DNA of 58,106 nucleotides from Desulfosarcinaceae bacterium (GTDB lineage: Bacteria > Desulfobacterota > Desulfobacteria > Desulfobacterales > Desulfosarcinaceae). The notes below the pieces were generated by a model, which was not told where the DNA came from, searched no databases, and saw only the letters and a program-made list of their open reading frames with translations. Below are positions 25,052 to 32,960 of the stretch, in pieces. The DNA lies in contig JASJCL010000030.1 of NCBI GenBank assembly GCA_030066015.1, positions 1-58,106 of the forward strand, in the 5' to 3' direction. Made by a program: the position numbers and the translations under genes. Within the stretch, counting starts at the first letter, position 1, and the number at the start of each line of letters is the position of its first letter.

Positions 25052-26846
25052 AGACAACGCCCTGAACATGAAATTGGTTCGCGGCCTGCTCGGACTGAGG
25101 GACTATCGGCTGCTTGAGGCCAGTGATGCGGAGTTGGCCCTCCAACTGGCCGAGCGCGAAACCCCCGATCTCATCCTCATGGACATCCAACTCCCCGGTA
25201 TGGACGGTCTCACGGCCACTCGTCGGCTCAAGGCCATTGACCGGCTGCAACATGTTCCAGTGGTGGCGTTGACCTCTTACGCCATGGCCGGCGATGAGGC
25301 CAAGGCGGCCGAGGCGGGCTGCGATGGCTATATTACAAAACCCATCGATACCCGCAGCTTTCTCGGCAAGGTTGAAAAACACCTGTCGCCTTCAGGGGAT
25401 CCGAACGCCGCCGCAGAGAAACCCGCGGCCGCCTCGCCCGCCGCATCCCGATTGCGGAACCAACCATTGGTCTTGGTGGTGGACGACGAGCCAAAGAACG
25501 TCAAGCTGCTCACGGCCAAACTGGCCGATCAATCCTATACCATAAAGGCCGCCTTCAATGGCGCTGAGGCCCTTGAGATGGTCCATCGCCACTCGCCGGA
25601 CCTGATTCTGTTGGATGTGATGATGCCGGGCATGGACGGTTACGAAGTGACCCAACAGCTAAAGCAAAACGAGGCAACAAAGGCCATCCCCATCATCATG
25701 ATCACGGCCTTGGACGGTCCCGAGGACAAGGAGCGTGGCATGGCGGTTGGGGCCCAGGAGTTTCTCACCAAGCCGGTGAACACTGCTGAATTGCAGGCCC
25801 GCGTCGGATCGATGCTGCGCCTCAAGCAGTTTAAGGAGCAACTCGAGAGCCGCCGCGAATCCAAAGCGCAGTTTGGCCGGGGGTCAACGGCCGTCTCGGA
25901 GCAGAGCCGATCCCGTCGGTCACACATCCTGCTGGTGGAGGATGACCAGAAAGATGTCAAACTGCTGGAATCCGTGCTGCAGGAATCGCCATGCGAGCTT
26001 CGGGTTACCGCCAGCGCAGAAGACGCCCTGAAGATCATCGAGGACGGCTGGCGGGTGGATCTTCTGCTCCTCGACGTCATTCTCCCCGGCATGTCGGGTT
26101 TTGACCTCTGTCGTCGGCTGAAGCGGGATCCCCACCAGCAGGATATCCAGGTGGTGCTCATCACCTGCCTGGACGACTTGGAGAGCCGTATCCGGGGCGT
26201 GGAACTGGGCGCGGATGACTTTCTCGTCAAACCGGTGGATTCCCGGGAACTGCGCGCACGCGTGCGCGTGCTGCTGGAGAAGAAGCACTCCATCGACAAA
26301 TTGCGCAGCGACTATGCCGAGGCCCTCAATTCCGCCATAAACGACGGTCTGACCGGACTGTATAACCGAACCTACTTTACCCGTTTTTTGGAACAGGAGA
26401 TCCTGCGTTCCAATCGTCAGGGGTACGCCGTCGGTCTCTTGATGGTCGATCTGGACGATTTTAAGCGTGTCAACGATACCATGGGCCACCTGGAGGGCGA
26501 CCGCGTGCTTCAGGAGACCGCTCGGCTGCTGCGCGACGGTGTCCGTGAGATCGATCTCACGGCCCGCTATGGCGGGGAAGAGTTCGCCATCGTCTTCCCC
26601 TACGCGGATCCAGACGGTCTGCGCCGCGCGGCACACCGGCTGCTCGGTGCCGTCGGAGCCCATCGATTTTTCCGGGAACCGATAAACGGTCTTAACAAGG
26701 TAACGGCCAGCATGGGGCTGGCCCTCTATCCGCAAAACGCGGCCTCAGTGGCGGAATTGATTGAAGCCGCCGACGCCATGCTTTACGAGGCCAAGCAGCA
26801 GGGGAAGAATCGCCTAAGGGTTTTCGGCGAGGGGTTGGCCAATTAG
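25029..26846 (+). CDS. REC-REC-REC-GGDEF diguanylate cyclase (extended PleD type)
   Basis: 605 aa from ATG 25029. Receiver 1 (about 1-120, Asp52 in LILMDIQLPG), receiver 2 (about 150-268, LLDVMMPGMDGYE) and receiver 3 (about 297-415, LLDVILPGMSGFD) each keep the acidic pocket, the phospho-acceptor and the KP lysine. A GGDEF domain (about 430-600) follows with an intact GGEEF at 515-519 and, five residues before it, an RxxD inhibitory site (Arg506-Asp509). It is thus an active-looking cyclase with product inhibition. PleD has two receivers; a third gives another phosphorylation input. The gene overlaps the kinase gene and is followed by a stand-alone receiver. Confidence 0.93.
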   Translation: MKTILVVEDNALNMKLVRGLLGLRDYRLLEASDAELALQLAERETPDLILMDIQLPGMDGLTATRRLKAIDRLQHVPVVALTSYAMAGDEAKAAEAGCDGYITKPIDTRSFLGKVEKHLSPSGDPNAAAEKPAAASPAASRLRNQPLVLVVDDEPKNVKLLTAKLADQSYTIKAAFNGAEALEMVHRHSPDLILLDVMMPGMDGYEVTQQLKQNEATKAIPIIMITALDGPEDKERGMAVGAQEFLTKPVNTAELQARVGSMLRLKQFKEQLESRRESKAQFGRGSTAVSEQSRSRRSHILLVEDDQKDVKLLESVLQESPCELRVTASAEDALKIIEDGWRVDLLLLDVILPGMSGFDLCRRLKRDPHQQDIQVVLITCLDDLESRIRGVELGADDFLVKPVDSRELRARVRVLLEKKHSIDKLRSDYAEALNSAINDGLTGLYNRTYFTRFLEQEILRSNRQGYAVGLLMVDLDDFKRVNDTMGHLEGDRVLQETARLLRDGVREIDLTARYGGEEFAIVFPYADPDGLRRAAHRLLGAVGAHRFFREPINGLNKVTASMGLALYPQNAASVAELIEAADAMLYEAKQQGKNRLRVFGEGLAN

Positions 26847-26925
26847 CTATCGCCCGTTGTGCAGGCTGCGGCGTCCGTCTGGGCCTGCTGTAACAGAGAG
26901 AGGTAATTAAGGAGTGATCGTGTAG

Positions 26926-27294
26926 ATGCCTACCAAAACCGTACTAGTTGTCGACGATAATGTGTTGAACCGCAAATTGCTCGAAGGGGTGCTGCGCATC
27001 GTTCCTGCGGAGATGATCTCTGCCGAGGATGGGGCCGAAGGAATCCGCCTGGCCAAAGAACACCGCCCCGATCTGATCCTGATGGATGTACAACTCCCCG
27101 ATATGGACGGGTTCGATGTCATTGCGGAAATACGGCGGGATCCGGAGCTGGCCGGCATCCCCTACTATTACCTCACCGGCAATATCGCTCCGGAGCACCA
27201 CCAAAAGGCGGCAACGGTCGGTTGCTTGGGGATCGTCCAGAAGCCAATCGCCGTCGGTACCTTTGTCGAATCCCTCAAGGAACTCCTCGCCTGA
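26926..27294 (+). CDS. Single-domain response regulator (DivK/CheY-like)
   Basis: 122 aa, receiver only. Acidic pair VVDDN, phospho-acceptor Asp54 in LILMDVQLPD, Thr in YYYLTGN and Lys in VQKPI are all present. Without an output domain it probably shuttles phosphate between kinases or binds a target directly. It follows the PleD-like gene by 79 bp and is most likely served by the same kinase. AAGGAG lies about 12 bases before the ATG, slightly far. A hairpin at 27334-27361 closes the unit. Confidence 0.9.
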   Translation: MPTKTVLVVDDNVLNRKLLEGVLRIVPAEMISAEDGAEGIRLAKEHRPDLILMDVQLPDMDGFDVIAEIRRDPELAGIPYYYLTGNIAPEHHQKAATVGCLGIVQKPIAVGTFVESLKELLA

Positions 27295-27333
27295 GTTGCA
27301 GCGGACCGGCGAATTGGCCGTGAACCGGTGCGA

Positions 27334-27361
27334 AACGGGGCAACCATTTGCACGCCCCGTT
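27334..27361. terminator. GC-rich hairpin between convergent genes
   Basis: Perfect 8-bp arms AACGGGGC (27334-27341) and GCCCCGTT (27354-27361) around a 12-base loop, 40 bp after the receiver gene and 50 bp before the end of the SPFH gene. There is no T-run on either strand, so it may act bidirectionally as an RNA end stabiliser rather than a classic terminator. The stem core ACGGGGC is shared with the terminator at 21473-21502. Confidence 0.45.
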
Positions 27362-27410
27362 GGTCGTCCGGCACACCATCGGCCATGCCGTCGGAGGTCC
27401 GTCGATGGCC

Positions 27411-28262
27411 CTAGGCGGTTTTTCCCAGCAGCCCCTTGATCGCCATCGCCAGGTCCGCCGGCAGCACCACCATTTTGCCGTTTTCAGACCCAGCCAAATG
27501 TTTCAATGAATCGACGTAGCGTTCCCCCAGTATGAAGGTTACCGGCAATTCGCGCTCGCCGATGGCTTCGCTCACCTTTTGAATGGCCCGTTGGCTGGCT
27601 TCCGCCAAGACGACCTTTGCCTGCGCGTCGCGTTTGGACGCCTCCAGGCGGCCATCCGCTTCCAGGATGGCGGCGGTCTTTTCCCCCTCAGCGCGGGTTA
27701 CTGTGGCCCGTCGACCACGCTCGGCCGCAGCTTGCTCCTCCATGGCCTGCTGCATTGTCTGCGACGGATTGATGTCCTGGATCTCGACCGTCTTGAGGGT
27801 GATGCCCCAGTCGGAGATGTCATCAGAGATGGCGTCTTTGAGTTTGGTCTTGATCTGATCGCGAGAGGAGAGGGCATCATCCAAATCCATCTCCCCGACG
27901 ATGGAGCGCAGAGAGGTCTGCACCAGGTTCTGGATGGCGATGTTGTAGTCTTCCACCCCATAGACCGCTTTTTCCGGTGAAACAATGTTGATGTAGGCCA
28001 CTGCGTTGGCAACAATGACGGCATTATCCCGGGTGATCACCTCCTGGGAGGGGATGTCCAGTACAATATCCTTGGTGGTGACCTTGTAGGCCACCATATC
28101 GATGTAGGGCAGGATGATGTTGAGACCCGGCCCCAGCGTCTTGTGGTATTTGCCCAGGCGCTGGACAACATGCTTGCTGCCCTGGGGGACGAGACGCACG
28201 CCCAGAAATAGGGTGATCACCACCAGTACCACGAAGACCGCCATGACGAGGATGGCATCCAT
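27411..28262 (-). CDS. SPFH/band-7 membrane protein, QmcA/paraslipin type
   Basis: 283 aa. One N-terminal membrane segment (about 3-25) is followed by the SPFH domain (VPQGSKHVVQRLGKYHKTLGPGLNIILP, ITRDNAVIVANAVAYINI) and a long Ala/Glu/Arg-rich helix (EEQAAAERGRRATVTRAEGE). These are the hallmarks of stomatin/paraslipin proteins that oligomerise into cage-like membrane microdomain structures and often regulate proteases. It is encoded 16 bp downstream of an NfeD gene, the standard partner of this family. Confidence 0.93.
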   Translation of the reverse strand: MDAILVMAVFVVLVVITLFLGVRLVPQGSKHVVQRLGKYHKTLGPGLNIILPYIDMVAYKVTTKDIVLDIPSQEVITRDNAVIVANAVAYINIVSPEKAVYGVEDYNIAIQNLVQTSLRSIVGEMDLDDALSSRDQIKTKLKDAISDDISDWGITLKTVEIQDINPSQTMQQAMEEQAAAERGRRATVTRAEGEKTAAILEADGRLEASKRDAQAKVVLAEASQRAIQKVSEAIGERELPVTFILGERYVDSLKHLAGSENGKMVVLPADLAMAIKGLLGKTA

Positions 28263-28278
28263 AGATATCTCCTTGCAG

Positions 28279-28773
28279 TTATGCGGTTTTGTTTTTTTGG
28301 CCTCGTGAGTGGACAGGCGTGACGATCAGGGTGTTGCCGGAAATGTCGCTGATGGCCACGCGATCTCCGATGGCGACCGGTCCCTCGCAGCGAAATGACC
28401 ACTCGTCTTCCCCCAGAAGCGGCGTGGTAAAGCGCACCCGCCCGAGACGATCCTCCTCGGCGGCTTTGATCACCCGGCCGACCTCGCCCAAAACAGCCTC
28501 TCTCGATATGCCGGCCGTTGTTTTGTGAACCATGCGCGGTTTGAGCAACTTGAACCAGAGGAACACACAAGCGCAGGATGCCAATGCCCAGACAAAGAGC
28601 TGCAGACTGAAGGCGGTACCGGGAGCCACCCACAGCCAGATCCCGACCAGCAGTCCGCCCAGGCCGAACCACAGGATCGTCATGCTGGGGATAAACAGCT
28701 CCATCATCATCAGCAGCATGCCGAAGATCAACCAATGCCAATATAAGATGGCGACAGGGGATTCCATTTTCAC
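28279..28773 (-). CDS. NfeD family membrane protein
   Basis: 164 aa. Two hydrophobic stretches at the N-terminus (LIFGMLLMMMELFIPSM and a second run around LFVWALASCACVFLW) are followed by the soluble OB-fold NfeD C-terminal domain (VGRVIKAAEEDRLGRVRFT, EWSFRCEGPVAIGDRVAI). It is the short NfeD form without the ClpP-like protease domain. It forms an operon with the downstream SPFH gene (16-bp gap) and is thought to bind it in the membrane. It diverges from pyrD across 167 bp. Confidence 0.92.
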   Translation of the reverse strand: MKMESPVAILYWHWLIFGMLLMMMELFIPSMTILWFGLGGLLVGIWLWVAPGTAFSLQLFVWALASCACVFLWFKLLKPRMVHKTTAGISREAVLGEVGRVIKAAEEDRLGRVRFTTPLLGEDEWSFRCEGPVAIGDRVAISDISGNTLIVTPVHSRGQKNKTA

Positions 28774-28940
28774 AGCCTTTCGTTATTGTGACAGGACCTT
28801 AGGGGATTTCTTCATTTTTAGCAAGACTGGGCTGCCGGGGAGGTGAGCGTCTTGCACTCACGCGGTAATTTCATTATACTCCTGCCCGCGCAACCGCTGT
28901 CGGCACGGCCCTCACCCCATTCACCTGAAGATAGGGTCCC

Positions 28941-29867
28941 ATGAGCGTTGATCTCTCCGTCAACATAGGTGGACTCCACCTCAAAAATCCGGTCCTAACA
29001 GCATCGGGAACCTTCGGCTATGGCCGAGAGTTCAGCCGTTTCATGGATCTCAATGCGCTTGGCGGCATCGTCGTCAAAGGCCTCTCCCTGGAACCCTCGC
29101 GGGGCAATCCACCGCCGAGGGTGGTGGAGACCGCCAGCGGCATGCTCAATGCGATCGGACTAGAAAATGTGGGCCTGGCGGCCTTCATCAAGGATAAACT
29201 GCCCTATCTGAGAACGCTCGATACCGCCGTCATTGTGAACATATACGGCCAGACAGTGGAGGCCTATGCCGAGCTGGCCGAACGCTTGTCGGACTGTGAC
29301 GGCATTGCGGCGCTGGAGGTCAATATCTCCTGCCCCAACGTCAAGGCTGGGGGCATCGCCTTCGGCGCAGATCCCCAGAGCGCACACGCCGTGGTGGCCG
29401 CCGTGCGAACACGGTCCCAGCGTCCACTCTGGGTCAAGCTTTCTCCCAATGTGACCGACGTGACCACCATCGCCCGCTCAGCGGCGGATGCCGGCGCCGA
29501 CGCCCTTTCATTGATCAACACCCTGACGGGCATGGCCATCGACGTGGAGACCCGTCGGCCGGTTCTGGCCAATGTCACCGGCGGGCTTTCTGGTCCGGCG
29601 ATTAAGCCCGTAGCCCTGCGCATGGTGTGGCAGGCGGCCCAGGCGGTCGACCTGCCGATCGTGGGCATCGGCGGCATTATGAACACCATCGATGCACTGG
29701 AGTTCCTTATCGCCGGCGCCGCCGCCATCCAGGTGGGCACGGCCAACTTCATCAATCCGAGCACCGCCGTGGAGATCGTCGATGGCCTGACACGTTACTG
29801 CGAAGAGGGCGCTATTCGGCGCTTGAGCCAATTGACCGGCAGTTTAGTGACCTCTGCCCGAGAGTGA
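28941..29867 (+). CDS. pyrD: Dihydroorotate dehydrogenase, class 1B catalytic subunit
   Basis: 308 aa. FMN-binding and active-site motifs are those of the 1B type: [30 protein letters not shown], the catalytic Cys in [58 protein letters not shown] and [20 protein letters not shown]. It oxidises dihydroorotate to orotate in pyrimidine synthesis; the 1B enzyme passes electrons to NAD through the PyrK iron-sulfur/FAD subunit. pyrK is not adjacent in this window, which is unusual because the two genes are often neighbours. Confidence 0.95.
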   Translation: MSVDLSVNIGGLHLKNPVLTASGTFGYGREFSRFMDLNALGGIVVKGLSLEPSRGNPPPRVVETASGMLNAIGLENVGLAAFIKDKLPYLRTLDTAVIVNIYGQTVEAYAELAERLSDCDGIAALEVNISCPNVKAGGIAFGADPQSAHAVVAAVRTRSQRPLWVKLSPNVTDVTTIARSAADAGADALSLINTLTGMAIDVETRRPVLANVTGGLSGPAIKPVALRMVWQAAQAVDLPIVGIGGIMNTIDALEFLIAGAAAIQVGTANFINPSTAVEIVDGLTRYCEEGAIRRLSQLTGSLVTSARE

Positions 29868-30172
29868 CCCTGTCGGGGCGGCCTTGGCCAACCGCGACGG
29901 CGGACGGAAACAGCGATGTTCACCAGCCAACCCCGATTCCTTGATCCGCTCCTCGGTTGATGGATGCCCAAAGGGTTTGCCGCCGGCGCATTGGAGCAGC
30001 CGCATCTGCCGGTCGCAGTGTGTCCGGGCATCGCCGACCATCCGTCGCGATATGGGTATTTCTGCGCAGGGACGCACCATGGGTGGAGCGTCCCTTGCAC
30101 GGTACGATCTGCTCTTAACGCTGTTTACTTCAATCCCGCCGCTTTAAGGCGGCTATTTAGGGAGGTAACTCA
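29868..30172. other. Intergenic, 305 bp
   Basis: Between pyrD and the secreted chalcone-isomerase-like gene. It ends with the strong GGAGGT site (30161-30166) of the next gene. No convincing promoter, terminator or small gene was seen. Confidence 0.5.
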
Positions 30173-30760
30173 ATGGCCAACTACCGTAACGGATTGGCGG
30201 TAATCCTGGGAGTATTGTTCGCTTTCGCACTTGGCCCCGTCGCCCTGGCCGATGATGTCGAGGTGTTGGGCGTTACCTTTCCTCAGGAGAAGGTCGTATC
30301 CGGCAAGACCCTGAAACTCAACGGTGTCAGCTACCGGAAAGCGATGGGGCTTATCAAGGTCTATGTCGTCGGATTGTATCTGGAGCAGCCGACCCAGAGC
30401 GGCGAGGAGGTGATCCGCTCGGAGCAGATCAAACACCTCCATTTTCACTATCTGACCGACAAGGCCACGGCTGAAAAACTGCAGGAGGGGTTCATCGCGG
30501 CGATGACCAAATGCAACCCGCCTGAGTTGATGACCAAACATGCGCAGCGGGTCACCCAATACAGGAGCTGGCTGGACAAGGACATGGCTCCCGGGTTGAC
30601 CTCCACCTCCACCTATGTACCCGGCGAGGGCCTGACCCTGGTCAACCAAGGACAGGTCAAAGGCACCATCGCGGATCCCGAGTTCGCTCAGATGTACTAT
30701 CGGTACAACTTTGGCGAGAAAGCCAATGCCAAGATTCGGGATGGGCTATTGGGGTTGTGA
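30173..30760 (+). CDS. Secreted chalcone-isomerase-like protein
   Basis: 195 aa. A signal peptide (about residues 1-26, GLAVILGVLFAFALGPVALA) precedes a compact domain. The stretch VLGVTFPQEKV, LNGVSYRKAMGLIKVYVVGLYLE and the later IADPEFAQMYYRYNFGEKANAKIRDGLLG match the bacterial chalcone isomerase-like fold, where a conserved K-VYVVGLYLE strand lines a fatty-acid-like pocket. Plant chalcone isomerases are not exported; the bacterial exported group has no firm function. GGAGGT lies six bases before the ATG. No operon partner. Confidence 0.85.
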   Translation: MANYRNGLAVILGVLFAFALGPVALADDVEVLGVTFPQEKVVSGKTLKLNGVSYRKAMGLIKVYVVGLYLEQPTQSGEEVIRSEQIKHLHFHYLTDKATAEKLQEGFIAAMTKCNPPELMTKHAQRVTQYRSWLDKDMAPGLTSTSTYVPGEGLTLVNQGQVKGTIADPEFAQMYYRYNFGEKANAKIRDGLLGL

Positions 30761-31197
30761 AGCCGATTCGGTCTTCGAGATCCGGATGCAGGTGGTTGTT
30801 GAGCAGTCGTCCCAGCCGCGGCAACGCCCTTATCGCAGGGTTCGTTCCGGGCTAGGAAAAATAGTTCCGAAATATCGGTATTTGTGGCGGCACTTTCCTC
30901 CATCCGAGGCGAGCGCTATTTCTCAATGGGCTGCCTGACGCCACTTTCATCTGGGTTTCTCGAACATATCTATTTGTAATGATTAATTATTTATATTTTC
31001 GGCATTTTCGCACCAGCATCTACTAAGATGGCACATGAATTGCTCAATTGATTGCCAACAAACCAATCAACAGCGTTTGTTTTCCTCCTAAAGCGAATGG
31101 CAGGGGTGGATGGGGCCCCTGCCATTCCTGCGTCTGGTGCCCGAAAGGGCCGGCTGCGCCGATACGGCGGACCGGCCTTCTCAAGCGAGATAGTCGA
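30761..31197. other. Intergenic, 437 bp, AT-rich centre
   Basis: Between convergent genes. Positions about 30960-31050 are AT-rich. The right part holds the perfect inverted repeat listed at 31095-31127. Small frames here are extensions of the neighbouring gene in other frames and are not called. Confidence 0.5.
31095..31127 (-). terminator. Perfect 12-bp inverted repeat downstream of leuA
   Basis: GAATGGCAGGGG and CCCCTGCCATTC flank a 9-base loop about 70 bp after the leuA stop on the minus strand. The stem is very stable, but no clean T-run follows on either side (CGCTTT on the minus strand). It is the best candidate for the end of the ilv-leu transcript, either as a weak intrinsic terminator or a 3' end stabiliser. 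Confidence 0.5.
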
Positions 31198-32736
31198 TTA
31201 CAACCCCTGGCGAGTGGTGACGGGATTCGCTTTGAGGTATTCTAGCCGGTTGAGGCCGTTTACATAGGCCTTGGCGCTGGCGGTGATGATGTCCGGGTCG
31301 GACCCGCGGCCCAAAGCCACCAGGCCGTTCTCCTTGAGGCGCACGGTCACCTCACCCTGGGCGTCGGTGCCACCGGTCAGGGCGCTGATGCTGAAGCGCA
31401 GCAATTCCGAATCGGTGCCCGTCATCTTGGCGATGGCTTCGTAAACCGCGTCGATGGGGCCGTTCCCATATCCGGCTCCCTTCTGGGAGCGCCCGTGGAT
31501 GGCCAATTGGACGCTGGCCATGGGCATTACGGTGGTACCGGCAGATACGTGCAGATACTCCAGCTCGAACACTTCCGAGCTGCGCAGGATGCCTTCGGTC
31601 ACGATGGCCTCCAGGTCCTCGTCCACCACGCTCTTCTTCTTGTCGGCCAGTTCCTTGAACTTGGTGAAGACGATCTGCAACTCCTCATCGGAGAGATCGT
31701 AGCCCATCTCGCTCAGATGCTCACGCAGCGCATGGCGGCCGCTGTGCTTTCCCAGGACCAGCTTGTTGGCGCTGAGGCCGATGGTCTCTGGACGCATGAT
31801 CTCATAGGTCATGGGGTTCTTCAGCATACCGTCCTGGTGGATGCCGGCTTCGTGGGCGAAAGCGTTGGCTCCCACGATGGCCTTGTTGGGCTGGACCATG
31901 ATGCCGGTGATCATGCTCACCAGGCGACTGGTGGGGTAAATATGCTCGGTGAGGATGCCGGTCTCCATGGGCAGGTAGTTGGGCCGCGTGTGCAGGGCCA
32001 TGACCACCTCTTCCAAGGAGGTGTTGCCCGCCCGTTCGCCGATGCCGTTGATGGTGACCTCTGCCTGACGGGCGCCGGCATTGATGGCCGCGATGGTGTT
32101 GGCCGTGGCCAATCCCAGGTCGTTGTGACAGTGGACGCTTAACGTCGCTTGGTGGATGTTGGGGGTGTGCTGCATCACATAGGCCACCAGGTCGGCGAAC
32201 TCCTCGGGGATGGCGTAACCCACCGTATCGGGTAGGTTGACGGTGGTCGCCCCGGCCTCGATAGCGGCGCCGAATACCTTGCAGAGGTAGTCGCGGTCGC
32301 TGCGCGAGCCGTCCTCTGCACTGAACTCCACGTTGTCGGTGAGGGTACGGGCGTATTGGACCGCCTCAATGGTGGCCCGCAGCACCGCATCGCGGTCCAT
32401 GCGCAGCTTGTACTCCAGGTGGATATCCGAGGTGGCGATGAAGGTGTGAATGCGCGGCTTGGCGGCGTGCTGTATCGCCCCCCAGGCTTTGTCGATGTCG
32501 CTCTTATTGGCCCGCGCCAGACCGGCCACCTCGGTGCGTTCCAATTTGCCGGCGATCTTGGAAACAGCCTCGAAGTCACCCTCGGAGGCGGCGGGAAATC
32601 CCGCTTCGATGATGTCCACCCCCAGGCGTTCCAACTGGGTGGCCAGGCGCAACTTTTCGCCGGTATTCATGCTCGCACCAGGACTCTGCTCACCATCCCG
32701 CAGGGTCGTATCGAAAATTTTTACACGTTCCGTCAT
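31198..32736 (-). CDS. leuA: 2-isopropylmalate synthase
   Basis: 512 aa from ATG 32736, preceded by AGGAGAGG; an upstream in-frame extension to 32856 has no family sequence. The DRE-TIM catalytic domain has VKIFDTTLRDGEQSPGASM at the N-terminus, GFPAASEGDFEAV, NLPDTVGYAIPEEF, LSVHCHNDLGLATANT (metal His pair) and NGIGERAGNTSLEEVVMAL. The C-terminal regulatory LeuA dimer domain (from about 390) is complete, ending near VNGLNRLEYLKA. It joins acetyl-CoA and 2-ketoisovalerate as the first step to leucine and is usually inhibited by leucine through that domain. It is the last gene of the ilv operon. Confidence 0.96.
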   Translation of the reverse strand: MTERVKIFDTTLRDGEQSPGASMNTGEKLRLATQLERLGVDIIEAGFPAASEGDFEAVSKIAGKLERTEVAGLARANKSDIDKAWGAIQHAAKPRIHTFIATSDIHLEYKLRMDRDAVLRATIEAVQYARTLTDNVEFSAEDGSRSDRDYLCKVFGAAIEAGATTVNLPDTVGYAIPEEFADLVAYVMQHTPNIHQATLSVHCHNDLGLATANTIAAINAGARQAEVTINGIGERAGNTSLEEVVMALHTRPNYLPMETGILTEHIYPTSRLVSMITGIMVQPNKAIVGANAFAHEAGIHQDGMLKNPMTYEIMRPETIGLSANKLVLGKHSGRHALREHLSEMGYDLSDEELQIVFTKFKELADKKKSVVDEDLEAIVTEGILRSSEVFELEYLHVSAGTTVMPMASVQLAIHGRSQKGAGYGNGPIDAVYEAIAKMTGTDSELLRFSISALTGGTDAQGEVTVRLKENGLVALGRGSDPDIITASAKAYVNGLNRLEYLKANPVTTRQGL

Positions 32737-32853
32737 GTTGATCCTCTCCTTGCTTGATCCATGCGTACGGTTGGTGTGATCTAATCGTGCTGACGAACCA
32801 GAGGTCAGTAGGGCAGCTGGTGCGCCGGTGAGGCGGCAGCCAACCCATACCGG

Positions 32854-32918
32854 CAATCTAGTTCTCCGCTAGATTGGGGTAAGCATGGGCCGCAGGGCAT
32901 GGCATCGCCACCCTGCGG
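32854..32918 (-). promoter_or_regulatory. Two perfect hairpins between cimA and leuA
   Basis: CAATCTAG/CTAGATTG (32854-32861 and 32869-32876, 7-base loop) and CCGCAGGG/CCCTGCGG (32890-32897 and 32911-32918, 13-base loop) lie in the 224-bp cimA-leuA spacer. A 30-codon frame starting in the cimA stop (TGATG at 32961) ends in TAG at 32869-32871, inside the first hairpin. Neither hairpin has a T-run. They could control decay or translation of the leuA part of the message. Confidence 0.4.
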
Positions 32919-32960
32919 CGTTGATAGCTCCTTTGTGCATGACCGGCGGGATCTTCGACA

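Noticed and set aside
30711..30938. 75-codon plus-strand frame overlapping the end of the chalcone-isomerase-like gene
   Set aside because: It starts inside the gene in another frame and has no ribosome binding site or recognisable content.
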